This document shows positions 50,632 through 59,400 of a stretch of DNA of 64,000 nucleotides, in pieces (within the stretch, counting starts at the first letter, position 1; each line of letters opens with the position of its first letter). The notes beneath the pieces were generated by a model, which saw nothing but the letters and a program-made list of their open reading frames with translations, ran no database searches and was not told the DNA's origin. The position numbers were made by a program, and so were the translations under genes. Location of the stretch: assembly GCA_001604105.1 (NCBI GenBank), contig LVAQ01000002.1, positions 1 to 64,000 on the forward strand. The letters run 5' to 3'. Origin of the DNA: Clostridiales bacterium Firm_11. GTDB taxonomy: Bacteria; Bacillota; Clostridia; Christensenellales; Aristaeellaceae.

Positions 50632-51330
50632 CTAACGCTGTTTCAGATAGTCAAAAACATGCTTCGCGGTTGGGGCAGGTACATCCAGCGAGAAACCCTG
50701 TTCGGCGATATCAGCCAGTTGATGCGCATCCGATGCATGTAAAATCAAACGTCCCTTTACTGCATCAGGTGAACAGTTCAACTGTTGACACACTTCCACC
50801 ACAGGGAAACGCGGCAGCGGCGGCATTAGCCCCAGCGCGCCGATCATTCCATTGGCGCCACGGTTGATATGTGCCGGCACACACACGCCTCCGGCTGCAC
50901 ATACCCACGCGTCAATCTCATCTGCAGATAAGTCAATTGCATTGAGAAGCAGCTTTTGCGCCAAGCCAACTGGTTCATCGTCATCCCCAATGATGATTTG
51001 GTTGCCGAATAAATCGGCACGATTGGTAATATCGGGCAGGCGCGTATAAACTTCTTCCCCGAAAGCAACGGCTGCCTCTGTATCCGCAAAATATGCGAGC
51101 AGGTGAACATCTTCCTTGGCGGTAATCTCAATACCCGCAAGCACTTGCACCCCATAGGCTCTGCCTGCCAGCATCGCCTGGGGCAGATTGCGCGCGCAGT
51201 TATGATCCGTCAGCGCGATTACATCCAGCCCTTTCACCTTTGCCATTCCCACGATATTCCAGGGGGTCATGTCGTCATGGGCACAAGGGGAAAGACAGCT
51301 ATGTATATGCAAATCACAATAGACACGCAT
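50632..51330 (-). CDS. PHP-domain phosphoesterase
   Basis: 232 residues. PHP signatures: DLHIHSCLSPCA near residue 6-17, ALTDHNCA near 39-46, GIEITAKEDVHLLAY near 66-80, PAHINR near 153 and SDAH near 200, forming a multi-metal centre. The family hydrolyses phosphate esters or nucleotides; this subgroup's substrate is unknown. It lies 3 bases after the second DRTGG gene, the last member of a five-gene set upstream of hydC. The ATG lacks a clear ribosome site, fitting translational coupling. Confidence 0.85.
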   Translation of the reverse strand: MRVYCDLHIHSCLSPCAHDDMTPWNIVGMAKVKGLDVIALTDHNCARNLPQAMLAGRAYGVQVLAGIEITAKEDVHLLAYFADTEAAVAFGEEVYTRLPDITNRADLFGNQIIIGDDDEPVGLAQKLLLNAIDLSADEIDAWVCAAGGVCVPAHINRGANGMIGALGLMPPLPRFPVVEVCQQLNCSPDAVKGRLILHASDAHQLADIAEQGFSLDVPAPTAKHVFDYLKQR

Positions 51331-51333
51331 GGC

Positions 51334-51681
51334 TTATGCTTGCGGCGGCGCTATCCCCGCGCGCATCATCAGCCCGCAAACCTCATAGGATGTTTTTGCA
51401 GTCACCAGCACCGCAAGCTTCTCCTCACGTGCCTTCGCAAGCGATGCCATGTCCAGTTGGTTTCCTTCGGAGAGAATCACACACGCCATCTCCATCAGAA
51501 CAGCGATGGCTACCACATTAACATGGGTTTGTACGGTTGTCCAAGCCATACCTTTTTGCCCATGCGCCAGCACCCAACTGAGCAAGTCGCATACGTAGCC
51601 GCATGATACGGGCATTGTCATGTCCTCCCCCTCTTGCGCGATGGTCGCGTTGAGCAGTACCGCCAATTCCTGAATGTTCAT
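51334..51681 (-). CDS. DRTGG-type domain protein (second copy)
   Basis: 115 residues. Segments MNIQELAVLLNATI, CGYVCDLLSWVLAHG, TTVQTHVNVVAIAVLMEMACVI and VTAKTSYEVCGLMMRAGI match the stand-alone DRTGG fold seen in clostridial hydrogenase neighbourhoods. It is clearly related to the first copy at 53520-53885, with the same order of motifs, but is shorter and has lost most of the acidic patches. GGGGA precedes the ATG. DRTGG domains occur with CBS domains and are thought to bind nucleotides, but no function is proven here. Confidence 0.75.
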   Translation of the reverse strand: MNIQELAVLLNATIAQEGEDMTMPVSCGYVCDLLSWVLAHGQKGMAWTTVQTHVNVVAIAVLMEMACVILSEGNQLDMASLAKAREEKLAVLVTAKTSYEVCGLMMRAGIAPPQA

Positions 51682-51690
51682 ACGAATCCC

Positions 51691-52995
51691 CTACTCCCTT
51701 GTGGTTTTCGCCAGCTCTACCATTCTTTGCGCCATAATTTTCAACTGGTCTTTGAGAATGTGGATGCAATCCATTTTATCTGCATGACCCCGCACAATGT
51801 CCTCTGCAAACGTGCGGCATGTTGGACTGCCGCAACTGCCGCAGTCATAACCTGGCAGTGATTTCTCAATTTGCTCCATCAGTTCCATTTTCCGCATCGC
51901 CTCGGCGATATCATCATCCAGCTTCATGGCGCTGTTCGGCGTAATCCTCTGTGTGGTATGCAAGGCGTACTTGGTTAAATACGAAGTCTTGACCGCATCA
52001 TCCGGGTGGCGTACATCAGCGCTTTTCATGAGCGTACGTATTGAGTTGCGTGCAATATAGCCATTCTCAAAGGTAAGCGGCCCGCCTACACAACCCCCGA
52101 TGCAGGCGGCTCCCTCAAAGAACACCAGATCACGCAGTTTGTTGTTCTCAATCTCTTCCAAAACACGAATCACATTTTCAATGCCATCAACAGCCATGCT
52201 GTTCTCCGGGCTTACCGACAGGGTTTCCCCGCCATTATTTGCCCACCCAACCCCAAAGGAGGTTGCGCGGGAAAGGTTGACATCAGCGGAATGCTTTTTG
52301 AGCAGCCCCGCGAGCAGTCCATAAATCTCCAGCATGGAAATGGCGCCATCGACCGCGGATTTTTCATGCCCGATGGGATTGCGTACCGCGGTCATCTTGG
52401 CAGCGCACGGCGTAATAAAAAAGCAGCCGACTTCCGATTCATCCACATCACGAGCCTGACAAAACTCACGTTTGGCAATCATGGCCGCAACTTCCATCGG
52501 TTGGCGAATATCGACGATATGCGGAAGCAGTTCGGGAAAACGAACCTGAATCAATCTGGTGATCGCCGGGCACGCCGAGGAAATCAAAGGGTACTGATCC
52601 GGCGTCATATTGCGCATGCGCTCACGAATAGCGCGGGTAACGATGTCCGCTCCGGCAGCTACTTCAAATACATCGTCAAACCCCATTTTGAGCAGGCCTT
52701 CCAGTATCTGGCCAACCGAAGCCACATGCTTGAATTGCCCATACAAGGAGGGCGCCGGCAATGCGATTTTGTACTTGAATCGATTGATGGTCGCAAGCGG
52801 ATCAGTCTGCGCATATTTCGCATGAAACTCACATACGCGAATGCACTCTCCGCAATCTATGCACCGTTCATCAATAATATGTGCACGGCCGCCGCGCACC
52901 CGTATCGCCTCGGTTGGGCAACGCTTCAGGCAATTTGTACAGCCCTTGCATTTTTCCTTATCAAGCCGTACGGAGTGGTAGCGTCTTTCTTCCAT
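51691..52995 (-). CDS. [FeFe]-hydrogenase-like iron-sulfur protein (putative sensor)
   Basis: 434 residues. Two 4Fe-4S motifs (CKGCTNCLKRC at 16-26, CIDCGECIRVC at 45-55) are followed by a hydrogenase large-subunit domain. The four H-cluster cysteines are kept (C142 in SSACPA, C197 in TPCAAK, C298 and C302 in CIGGC), but the surrounding motifs differ from catalytic enzymes (SACPA instead of SCCPxW, no PGGC). A C-terminal FeS domain (C385, C388, C393, C410) follows. The divergence and the regulatory neighbours suggest redox or H2 sensing rather than bulk H2 production. There is no PAS domain. The gene starts 73 bases after the RsbW-like gene ends. Confidence 0.8.
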   Translation of the reverse strand: MEERRYHSVRLDKEKCKGCTNCLKRCPTEAIRVRGGRAHIIDERCIDCGECIRVCEFHAKYAQTDPLATINRFKYKIALPAPSLYGQFKHVASVGQILEGLLKMGFDDVFEVAAGADIVTRAIRERMRNMTPDQYPLISSACPAITRLIQVRFPELLPHIVDIRQPMEVAAMIAKREFCQARDVDESEVGCFFITPCAAKMTAVRNPIGHEKSAVDGAISMLEIYGLLAGLLKKHSADVNLSRATSFGVGWANNGGETLSVSPENSMAVDGIENVIRVLEEIENNKLRDLVFFEGAACIGGCVGGPLTFENGYIARNSIRTLMKSADVRHPDDAVKTSYLTKYALHTTQRITPNSAMKLDDDIAEAMRKMELMEQIEKSLPGYDCGSCGSPTCRTFAEDIVRGHADKMDCIHILKDQLKIMAQRMVELAKTTRE

Positions 52996-53068
52996 CCCAA
53001 TTCCCTGCTTTCCTTATACAGCCGTAATGGTATAGGGTTGTGTTTCCCACAGCCATTACCTTCGTTGC

Positions 53069-53494
53069 TTATATCGCAAAACGCATTTGAATCTGCGTTC
53101 CTTTCCCCATTTCGCTTTCAATCGTAAAATCATCAGCGTTCCGGCGCATGTTCGGCAGTCCCATGCCCGCGCCAAAGCCCATATTGCGCGCCTCCGCGTT
53201 GGCAGTCGAATAGCCCTCCTGCAACGCGCGCTCGATATCCGGTATGCCGGGCCCAACATCGCGAGAAACCAGTTTGATTTCTGTGGTCGTGATGCTGAGC
53301 GTGAGCGTGCCACCCATGCTGTGGATAATCAGGTTCAGTTCCGCTTCATAGCTGGCTACAGCAATGCGCCTTAAAACCGTGCTGTCGATGCCCAGTTGCT
53401 TGAGTTTGCGTTTGATGGTTGCCGATGCGTCTCCTGCGGAAGCATAATCCAGTGCTGTGATGTTGAATACGTCCATCATTGCGTGTTGCTGCAT
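53069..53494 (-). CDS. RsbW/SpoIIAB-like ATP-binding protein
   Basis: 141 residues. A GHKL ATPase like the anti-sigma factors SpoIIAB and RsbW: N-box ASYEAELNLIIHS, G1 SRDVGPGIPDIE, and FGAGMGLPNMRRNADDF with the closing IESEMGKGTQIQMRF. The ATG at 53494 follows AGAGG by 6 bases; the frame upstream overlaps the DRTGG gene. No sigma factor or anti-anti-sigma gene is nearby, so its target may instead be the iron-sulfur or DRTGG protein, a guess. Confidence 0.85.
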   Translation of the reverse strand: MQQHAMMDVFNITALDYASAGDASATIKRKLKQLGIDSTVLRRIAVASYEAELNLIIHSMGGTLTLSITTTEIKLVSRDVGPGIPDIERALQEGYSTANAEARNMGFGAGMGLPNMRRNADDFTIESEMGKGTQIQMRFAI

Positions 53495-53519
53495 GTTTGC
53501 CTCTTCTGCGCGAGCGAGC

Positions 53520-53885
53520 TTATCGCTGGGCTTGTTCACATTCGTTATTCCCGCGGATGCCCGCCATATAGAGCTTTCCGCAGGTCGTATAGGTTGTGTG
53601 GTGTGTTGTAAGCACCACGATGCCAAGCTCGCTTGCTTCTTCCAGCACATCCTCCCCGGGCACTTTACCGCGTGCAAAGATGATACAGCGGATATCCAGC
53701 ATCTCTGCCGTACGGATGACATGTACATTTGTTAGGCCTGTGATGAGCACTGTCTTTTCTTTGACAAAAGCCAGCACATCGCTCATCAAGTCCGAGCCGC
53801 AGGCAGTAGTCACTTCCTGCGCCAGTTCGTCCTGACCACAAAGAACTTTCGCATCCAGAATGGCAACCATTTCCGCGATTGTCAT
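53520..53885 (-). CDS. DRTGG-type domain protein (first copy)
   Basis: 121 residues. MTIAEMVAILDAKVLCG, ACGSDLMSDVLAFV, VLITGLTNVHVIRTAEMLDIRCII and TTYTTCGKLYMAGI follow the DRTGG fold of Clostridia. It is first of the five-gene set. GGGGGATT precedes the ATG. It is related to the gene at 51334-51681, and the pair flanks the ATPase and the iron-sulfur protein. A sensory or nucleotide-binding role is inferred from the neighbourhood only. Confidence 0.78.
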   Translation of the reverse strand: MTIAEMVAILDAKVLCGQDELAQEVTTACGSDLMSDVLAFVKEKTVLITGLTNVHVIRTAEMLDIRCIIFARGKVPGEDVLEEASELGIVVLTTHHTTYTTCGKLYMAGIRGNNECEQAQR

Positions 53886-54043
53886 ATGAATCCCCCAAGC
53901 GATGCGTACGCATCAAACAATGCTGAGTGTGAGTGTCGGTATCAGTTTATATGAACCATGGAAAGCCGTGAGTCCGCAACGTTTGATAGACGCTCGTGAG
54001 TATCAACAACTGCCTTGAGGCCTATACATTGGTAAACACGCGC

Positions 54044-54072
54044 TTGCCCATCGCCGCTGAATCTGTTAGGAT
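54044..54072 (+). promoter_or_regulatory. Possible promoter of the DUF6062-like gene
   Basis: TTGCCC, a 17-bp spacer and TAGGAT, 35 bases before the start codon. The match is moderate; a TATTAT box near 54082 is an alternative -10 without a good -35. Confidence 0.4.
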
Positions 54073-54106
54073 GGGCATGTCTATTATAGCCTTAGGGAGG
54101 CGGCGT

Positions 54107-54859
54107 ATGCAATACCACCTGGATACAATCCCCGTTTGGGAAGCGATGGAGTGGCAACGCGAGTGTCCGCTATGCGGTCTTGCCCGCAAAACGGAAGCCG
54201 AAGAGATCGAGCGGGTACTGGGCGCAAGCGTCATGGAGCCTGGCGAGCGCATCAAGGTTAACGCGCGCGGCATATGCAGGGAACACCACCAAATGATGTT
54301 TGCCAAGCAAAACCGGCTTTCTCACGCGCTGCTGATGGAGTCCCATCACAAGGAACAGCTTGACACACTGCACAAATTGCAATCCCTGAGCGCATCAGGC
54401 GCTGGTAGACCAAGCCTCTTTTCAAAACGTACCCTGGCGGAGGAAATCAGCAGCACGTTGGCGGGTATGCATGCGCATTGCGTGGTGTGCGAAAAGATTG
54501 ATACACACATGTCCCGCTACCATTATACCTTCCTGCACTTATGGCGCACAGATAAAGCGTTCCGCAAAGCCTGGCAAGAAGGAAAAGGTGTTTGCTTGCC
54601 CCATGTACAGTCACTGATGGAGCAAAGCAAGAAGGTGCTCTCCCGCAAAGAACAATCTGCCTTTGCATCGGAGGCGTTGGCGCACCTCATACATGCGCTT
54701 GAAATCGATGCCGCGGATCTAGCGCATTTCACGCGCAAGTTTGATTATCGCAATCAATCCATGCCGTGGGGTGAGAGCAAGACGGCATTGGAACGCATGG
54801 TGAACCGGTTGCGCGGCTGGTGCCTTGGCGATGAACCCTATCCGATCAAAGAACGGTGA
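54107..54859 (+). CDS. DUF6062-like Cys-rich protein
   Basis: 250 residues, soluble, mostly helical. It starts MQYHLDTIPVWEAM and has Cys/His clusters: CPLC near 20-23, CREHH near 62-66, CVVC near 124-127, and CLPHV near 163-167, a pattern able to bind two metal ions. The DUF6062 family of Clostridia has this layout, and its function is unknown. GGGAGG stands before the ATG at 54107; the longer frame upstream has no signal. It stands alone on the plus strand between minus-strand genes. Confidence 0.7.
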   Translation: MQYHLDTIPVWEAMEWQRECPLCGLARKTEAEEIERVLGASVMEPGERIKVNARGICREHHQMMFAKQNRLSHALLMESHHKEQLDTLHKLQSLSASGAGRPSLFSKRTLAEEISSTLAGMHAHCVVCEKIDTHMSRYHYTFLHLWRTDKAFRKAWQEGKGVCLPHVQSLMEQSKKVLSRKEQSAFASEALAHLIHALEIDAADLAHFTRKFDYRNQSMPWGESKTALERMVNRLRGWCLGDEPYPIKER

Positions 54860-54919
54860 CACCGCTTTTCCTTCGGTGCGTGCCAGAGGGATTTGCCCTC
54901 GGTTTGTTGCTGGGGCGAT

Positions 54920-55390
54920 TCAAGTCTCCTTCTCCGAGGCCTTATCCTCGAACTGTTCGAGCAGAACCCCTGCCTCCTTGAAGAAAACCAAAGAAAACGC
55001 GTCTGGATAAGCATTCTCGTAAACGACACGCTTAATGCCAACATTTACAATCATCTTCGCGCAGACCGAGCAGGGCTGGTGGGTGCAATAGATGGTTCCA
55101 CCGTCAATCGAAATGCCAAGCTTGGCAGCCTGCAGAATAGCGTTCTGTTCGGCATGGATTGCGTAGCAAAGCTCTGCGCGCGTGCCGGAGGGAATATTCT
55201 GTATGTCCCGCATGCACTCCCCGCGTTCACGGCATGTGGTAACACCAGCAGGTGCGCCGTTGTATCCCGTTGTCATGATGCGCTTGTCCTTCACGATCAC
55301 TGCGCCAATCGCGCGCCCGGAACGGTAGCAGCTGGACCACTGCGAAATAAGCCGTGCCATCTGCATGAAGCGATGATCCCATTTATCCAA
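54920..55390 (-). CDS. dCMP deaminase (ComEB family)
   Basis: 156 residues. It converts dCMP to dUMP for thymidylate synthesis. Zinc and catalytic motifs: HAEQNAI near 83-89 and HQPCSVCAKMI near 107-114; the substrate region GYNGAPAG near 46 is also typical. The start chosen is TTG at 55390, with AAAGGGGG 8 bases upstream, giving MDKWDHRFMQ, a normal beginning for this family; an open frame of 25 more codons upstream has no ribosome site. Convergent with the DUF6062-like gene. Confidence 0.92.
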   Translation of the reverse strand: MDKWDHRFMQMARLISQWSSCYRSGRAIGAVIVKDKRIMTTGYNGAPAGVTTCRERGECMRDIQNIPSGTRAELCYAIHAEQNAILQAAKLGISIDGGTIYCTHQPCSVCAKMIVNVGIKRVVYENAYPDAFSLVFFKEAGVLLEQFEDKASEKET

Positions 55391-55592
55391 AGCATGCGCC
55401 CCCTTTTGAGGAGCATTATACAGGATGCCTGTGGTTAATGCAACGCTGGATATGTTGCGGGTCAAACGCCTATGTTCGGCCTTTCAGAGGAAGTACTCCG
55501 GTCAGCTACCATGAAGCCCTTGTGCTTCGTGTATTGATTGGCTGATGTGCGGCGCTCCGGCATGCCCTCTTTTTCCCGCGCAAGTGCTTGGT

Positions 55593-56369
55593 TTAATCGT
55601 TCTTTGTATGGTCGACATCCGCTCCGTTATTTCCGTAAATGGATAGCAGCTCGGCAGTTTCAGCGCCATCCTCCTGATACACAATAAGCGGTGGCAGCCA
55701 TAAGAGCATTGGTTTGGCATTTTTAACGGCTTCGATCAATATCAAATAAGGCGCTTTGCTAGCCTTCGCGCACACCATGCGCAAACGTTTGGGTTCCAGC
55801 TTGCAAGCGCGCAGCGAATCGAACAGCTCCAGCATTCTTGGCGCCGGAAAAACCATCCACAGCCTGCCTTGATTACGCAGGATGGCTGCGCAAGCTTGAA
55901 CGATTTCTGACAGCGTGCAGGAGGTCTCCTGCCTTGCCAACTGTTGCGCACTTGTGCGACTGGTCAGCACACTCCCCAACTTGCCGTAGGGCGGGTTGCA
56001 TACAACGGCATCCATTGACTCATAGCCCAATATTTGTGGCGCCCGTCGCAAATCATCCCCATGTATTTGGATGCGTGTCTCAAGTCCATTGATTGCCACG
56101 CTTCGGCGTGCCATATCCGCCATATTCTCCTGCCACTCAAAAGCATGGAATACTGTGGTGGGTTCCGCTTGGCTCATAAGTAGCGGAAGAATGCCGGTGC
56201 CTGTACCCAAATCCGCCACCTGATCACGCTTTCGAAGTCTGGCAAAATGCGCAAGCAGAACTGCATCCATGCCGAAGCAGAATGCATCGGGTTTTTGCAG
56301 AATACGCAGCCCATTGTTTTGCAGATCGTCCAACCGTTCATCGTCCCGGCGCAAGGCATGTTCAAGCAA
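55593..56369 (-). CDS. tRNA1(Val) (adenine-N6)-methyltransferase-like protein (TrmN6/YfiC)
   Basis: 258 residues. SAM-dependent Rossmann methyltransferase: ERLDDLQNNGLRILQ near the start, motif I VADLGTGTGILPLLM near 49-60, and catalytic NPPY near 123. These fit the TrmN6/YfiC family that methylates A37 of tRNA. In Firmicutes it commonly precedes rsmI, which is not here. The TTG at 56369 is chosen from spacing to AAGGA; a TTG at 56378 is possible. Substrate assignment is by family only. Confidence 0.85.
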   Translation of the reverse strand: MLEHALRRDDERLDDLQNNGLRILQKPDAFCFGMDAVLLAHFARLRKRDQVADLGTGTGILPLLMSQAEPTTVFHAFEWQENMADMARRSVAINGLETRIQIHGDDLRRAPQILGYESMDAVVCNPPYGKLGSVLTSRTSAQQLARQETSCTLSEIVQACAAILRNQGRLWMVFPAPRMLELFDSLRACKLEPKRLRMVCAKASKAPYLILIEAVKNAKPMLLWLPPLIVYQEDGAETAELLSIYGNNGADVDHTKND

Positions 56370-56441
56370 TAAAGTCAATCCTTATCCATTATTCAATCTT
56401 TCAATTTTCTGGGAAACTGAGGCAGCACAGCCCTATACGTT

Positions 56442-59400
56442 TCATTCCAGGAAAGACAGGCCGGCAGTCAGGCAGTATCCCTGCAGCTGATAATACACAA
56501 TCTCTGACCATGTATCTCCGCGGCGAAGCACCTGCACCTGTGTGCCCGCAAGCATATCCAATAGCTTTGCGCTCGTTTCCTGAGAGCACTGCGACCATAG
56601 CGAAAGGGTTGTCGCAGCGTTTTCCGGGCTAATCACAGCCTGCAAGGTTATCAGCGGCACCTGCATCGTCGGATCCTCCGTGGCGGTAGGCGCCACGGTA
56701 GCCGTCGTACTGGTTGTTGCGGTGCTTTGTGCCAATTCTGCTGGCTGGGTTGTCGTCAGGAACTGACTTTGAACATATCCGCTAACGCTTTCATAGGTGA
56801 TATAACTCCAATCGGAACCATATGATACCAATACCACCTGCGCTAGTCTTGGTATTGATAGCAGTGCGGCCGACGAAGTGGATGAACTTGCACGCAGATT
56901 GAGCGATCCGCTATCCGTATACACCCAAGCAATTGTGCTGGATGCATTTGTGGTTTCGGTACTACTGATAGTAGGTGAGAGCGTGGGTGATGGTGTGGCA
57001 TCCTGTGCTGTAGCCGTATCAGTAAACACCAGGTATGCGCTTTGAACATAGCCTTGTAATGTGCCGTAAACCACACAGCTCCAGGGATCGCCTTTCTCAA
57101 CCACATTAACGATCGTTAACCGCGGTATGGCAGCGAGAATCTGTGCTTCGGTACTCATCTGCGCGCGCAGATTAAGCGATCCTGACGGTGTCACAACGGT
57201 TGCAGTCATCGCGCTTGTATCAGTAGCCGAAGCATTAGGCGTTGCAGTTGCGGTGGTTTCGGTTTCTGAAATCATTTGAAATGAAAGATAGGTAGACATC
57301 GCATACCCGTTTATGCCTGCGTACTGAATATAACTCCAGGTATCACCCCGCTGCATCACTTGCACTGTCGCGTTTCGCGGGATCGTCACCAGCACGCTTC
57401 CATTGGGAGAGGCGCGCAGATTCAATGAGCCGCCGGAAGTAATGACCGTCGCGGTGCCGATGATTGTGGTATCGGTTGCGTTGTCGGTGGCAAACATCAG
57501 GTAGATATTCATTACATAGCCCGTATACCCGAGATAGGTTGTTTGGCTCCATGCCTCCAACTTCGTGATAATGGTGATGATTGTACCTTTGGGGATTCTT
57601 GTTAATATCCGGCTTCCTGGCAGCATATCCGAGCGCAGGTTGAGGGAGCCGCTTGCGGTACTTACGGTTGCCAGTAGTGTCACCGTTTCTGCATCCGCTG
57701 TTGTTTCAGGTGACACTGTGGCCGTATCAGCCGTGGGCGAAACCGTTTCGTCCAAATCTGGGTCTTCCGTGGTTGCATCGGTTGCCGATGGATCGAGCGT
57801 CGTTTCAGGCGATTCGGTTGCCGTTGCTGTTGCTTCCGCAAAGGTTAAGAACACACTCATGGCATAACCGCTGCTGCCCGCGTAACTAACACCGCTCCAT
57901 TCCGAACCGCGCTGGGTCACGGTGACCGTGGCGCCGCGGGGTATTGTGCGCACGATGGTACTGCCTGTTTTCGGCTCTACACGCATGTTAAGCGAACCGC
58001 TCGCGGTGGTTACGGTTGCGGTTGTTTGTTGTGCATCACTGGTAGCTCCGTCGCTATCGGTTGCATCCCCGGCGTCACTAAACTGTAGATACACCGTCAT
58101 CACATACCCGCTGTAACCGTTATACGTTACGGCGCTCCATGTATCTCCCTTGCTGGTGACTGTGACGGTCGCAAGGCGTGGAATGGTGGTCAAAATCGTG
58201 CTGCCCGCTTGTGCTGCACTGCGCAAATTCAAGGATCCGCTTTGTGTTGCCACAATGGCCGTCCATTGCGTATCGGTGCTGCTATCCGTGGCAGGAAGTG
58301 TTAAGCTCTCTGTACGGACATATCCCGTCACCCCTTCATAACGCACGACGCACCAGGATTCACTGCTGCTGATGAGTACAACGCTCTGTCCCATGGGAAT
58401 GCTCATGAGCATTGCAGCGCTATCATCCGCGCTTACGCGCAGGCTTGCGGCAGTCACATGTACGATCGCTGAGGGTTCCGTAGATTGACTATCGTCTGTA
58501 TCGCTGGCGTCGGTATCTCCATCGCCGATAACAGCGTCGCCATATTGCAAGGATGCGGTAAGTATGTAGCCGCTCACACCATTGTAGGTCAAATAGGCCC
58601 AGGAGCCGTCATCACTGGTAACCTCAACCGTGGTGCCGGCGGTCAGTTGCGCAAGCACAGTCGCATCGGTAGCGGCAGACTGTCGCAGGTAAGCAACGCC
58701 GCCTTCTTCCGCCAGTACCGTGGCGCTTGTGATGCCGGAGGTGACCGCGCTGCCAGGATAACTCGTGCTCAAGGTGAGAAAATCCGTAGATGCATAGGCT
58801 ACCGTCGCGCCGTATTGCACATGCGCCCAGCCGCTGGACTTACTGAACACTGTAAGAATCGCACCGTTAGGCGCAGTTGTAAGCACTGTGCCTGAATAAC
58901 TGCCTTGACTGCGCAAGTTGAGGTAACCATTGGCAGTCACCGTACCAAACCCTTCAATGCTCGTTACCGTTTGCGTAGAGGAGCTGGCAGGCGTGCCGCT
59001 GATCGTAAGCGAATTCGTGGGCACGTACCCCACAATGTTCCCATACCCGATCAGGCACCATGTGCCATCACGCATATAGACTTTGACGGGTGACTGGTTA
59101 GCCACAACGCCAAGGATTGCGCCGGAAGTATCCCGGCTTTTTCGTATTGCAAGCGACGCTGTGCTGGAAGCCAGCTTTACGACAGCAGAAACAGTAGTGG
59201 TATCCGTGTCATCGGTATCATCTACGGTTGCCGAAGGTTCTTCGGTCGTAATTTCGTCCGTCGATCCTGACGCGAGAATGCTACTGGTGAATGTTGTACC
59301 CACCTGCGTGCTTCCCTCATAATAGAAGCCAAGTATTTTGTCATAAGTATAGCCAAGTTTGCCCATATACATGGCGCCGCGTTGGCTCATGCCCAGCGCA

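Noticed and set aside
53069..53728. Longer start for the RsbW-like protein (219 residues)
   Set aside because: The extra N-terminus is an out-of-frame reading of the DRTGG gene, without a ribosome site or family similarity.
56442..59200. Tandem DNA repeat or CRISPR-like array
   Set aside because: The periodicity is at the protein level (SH3 modules); the DNA of the modules has diverged and spacers are not of constant length.
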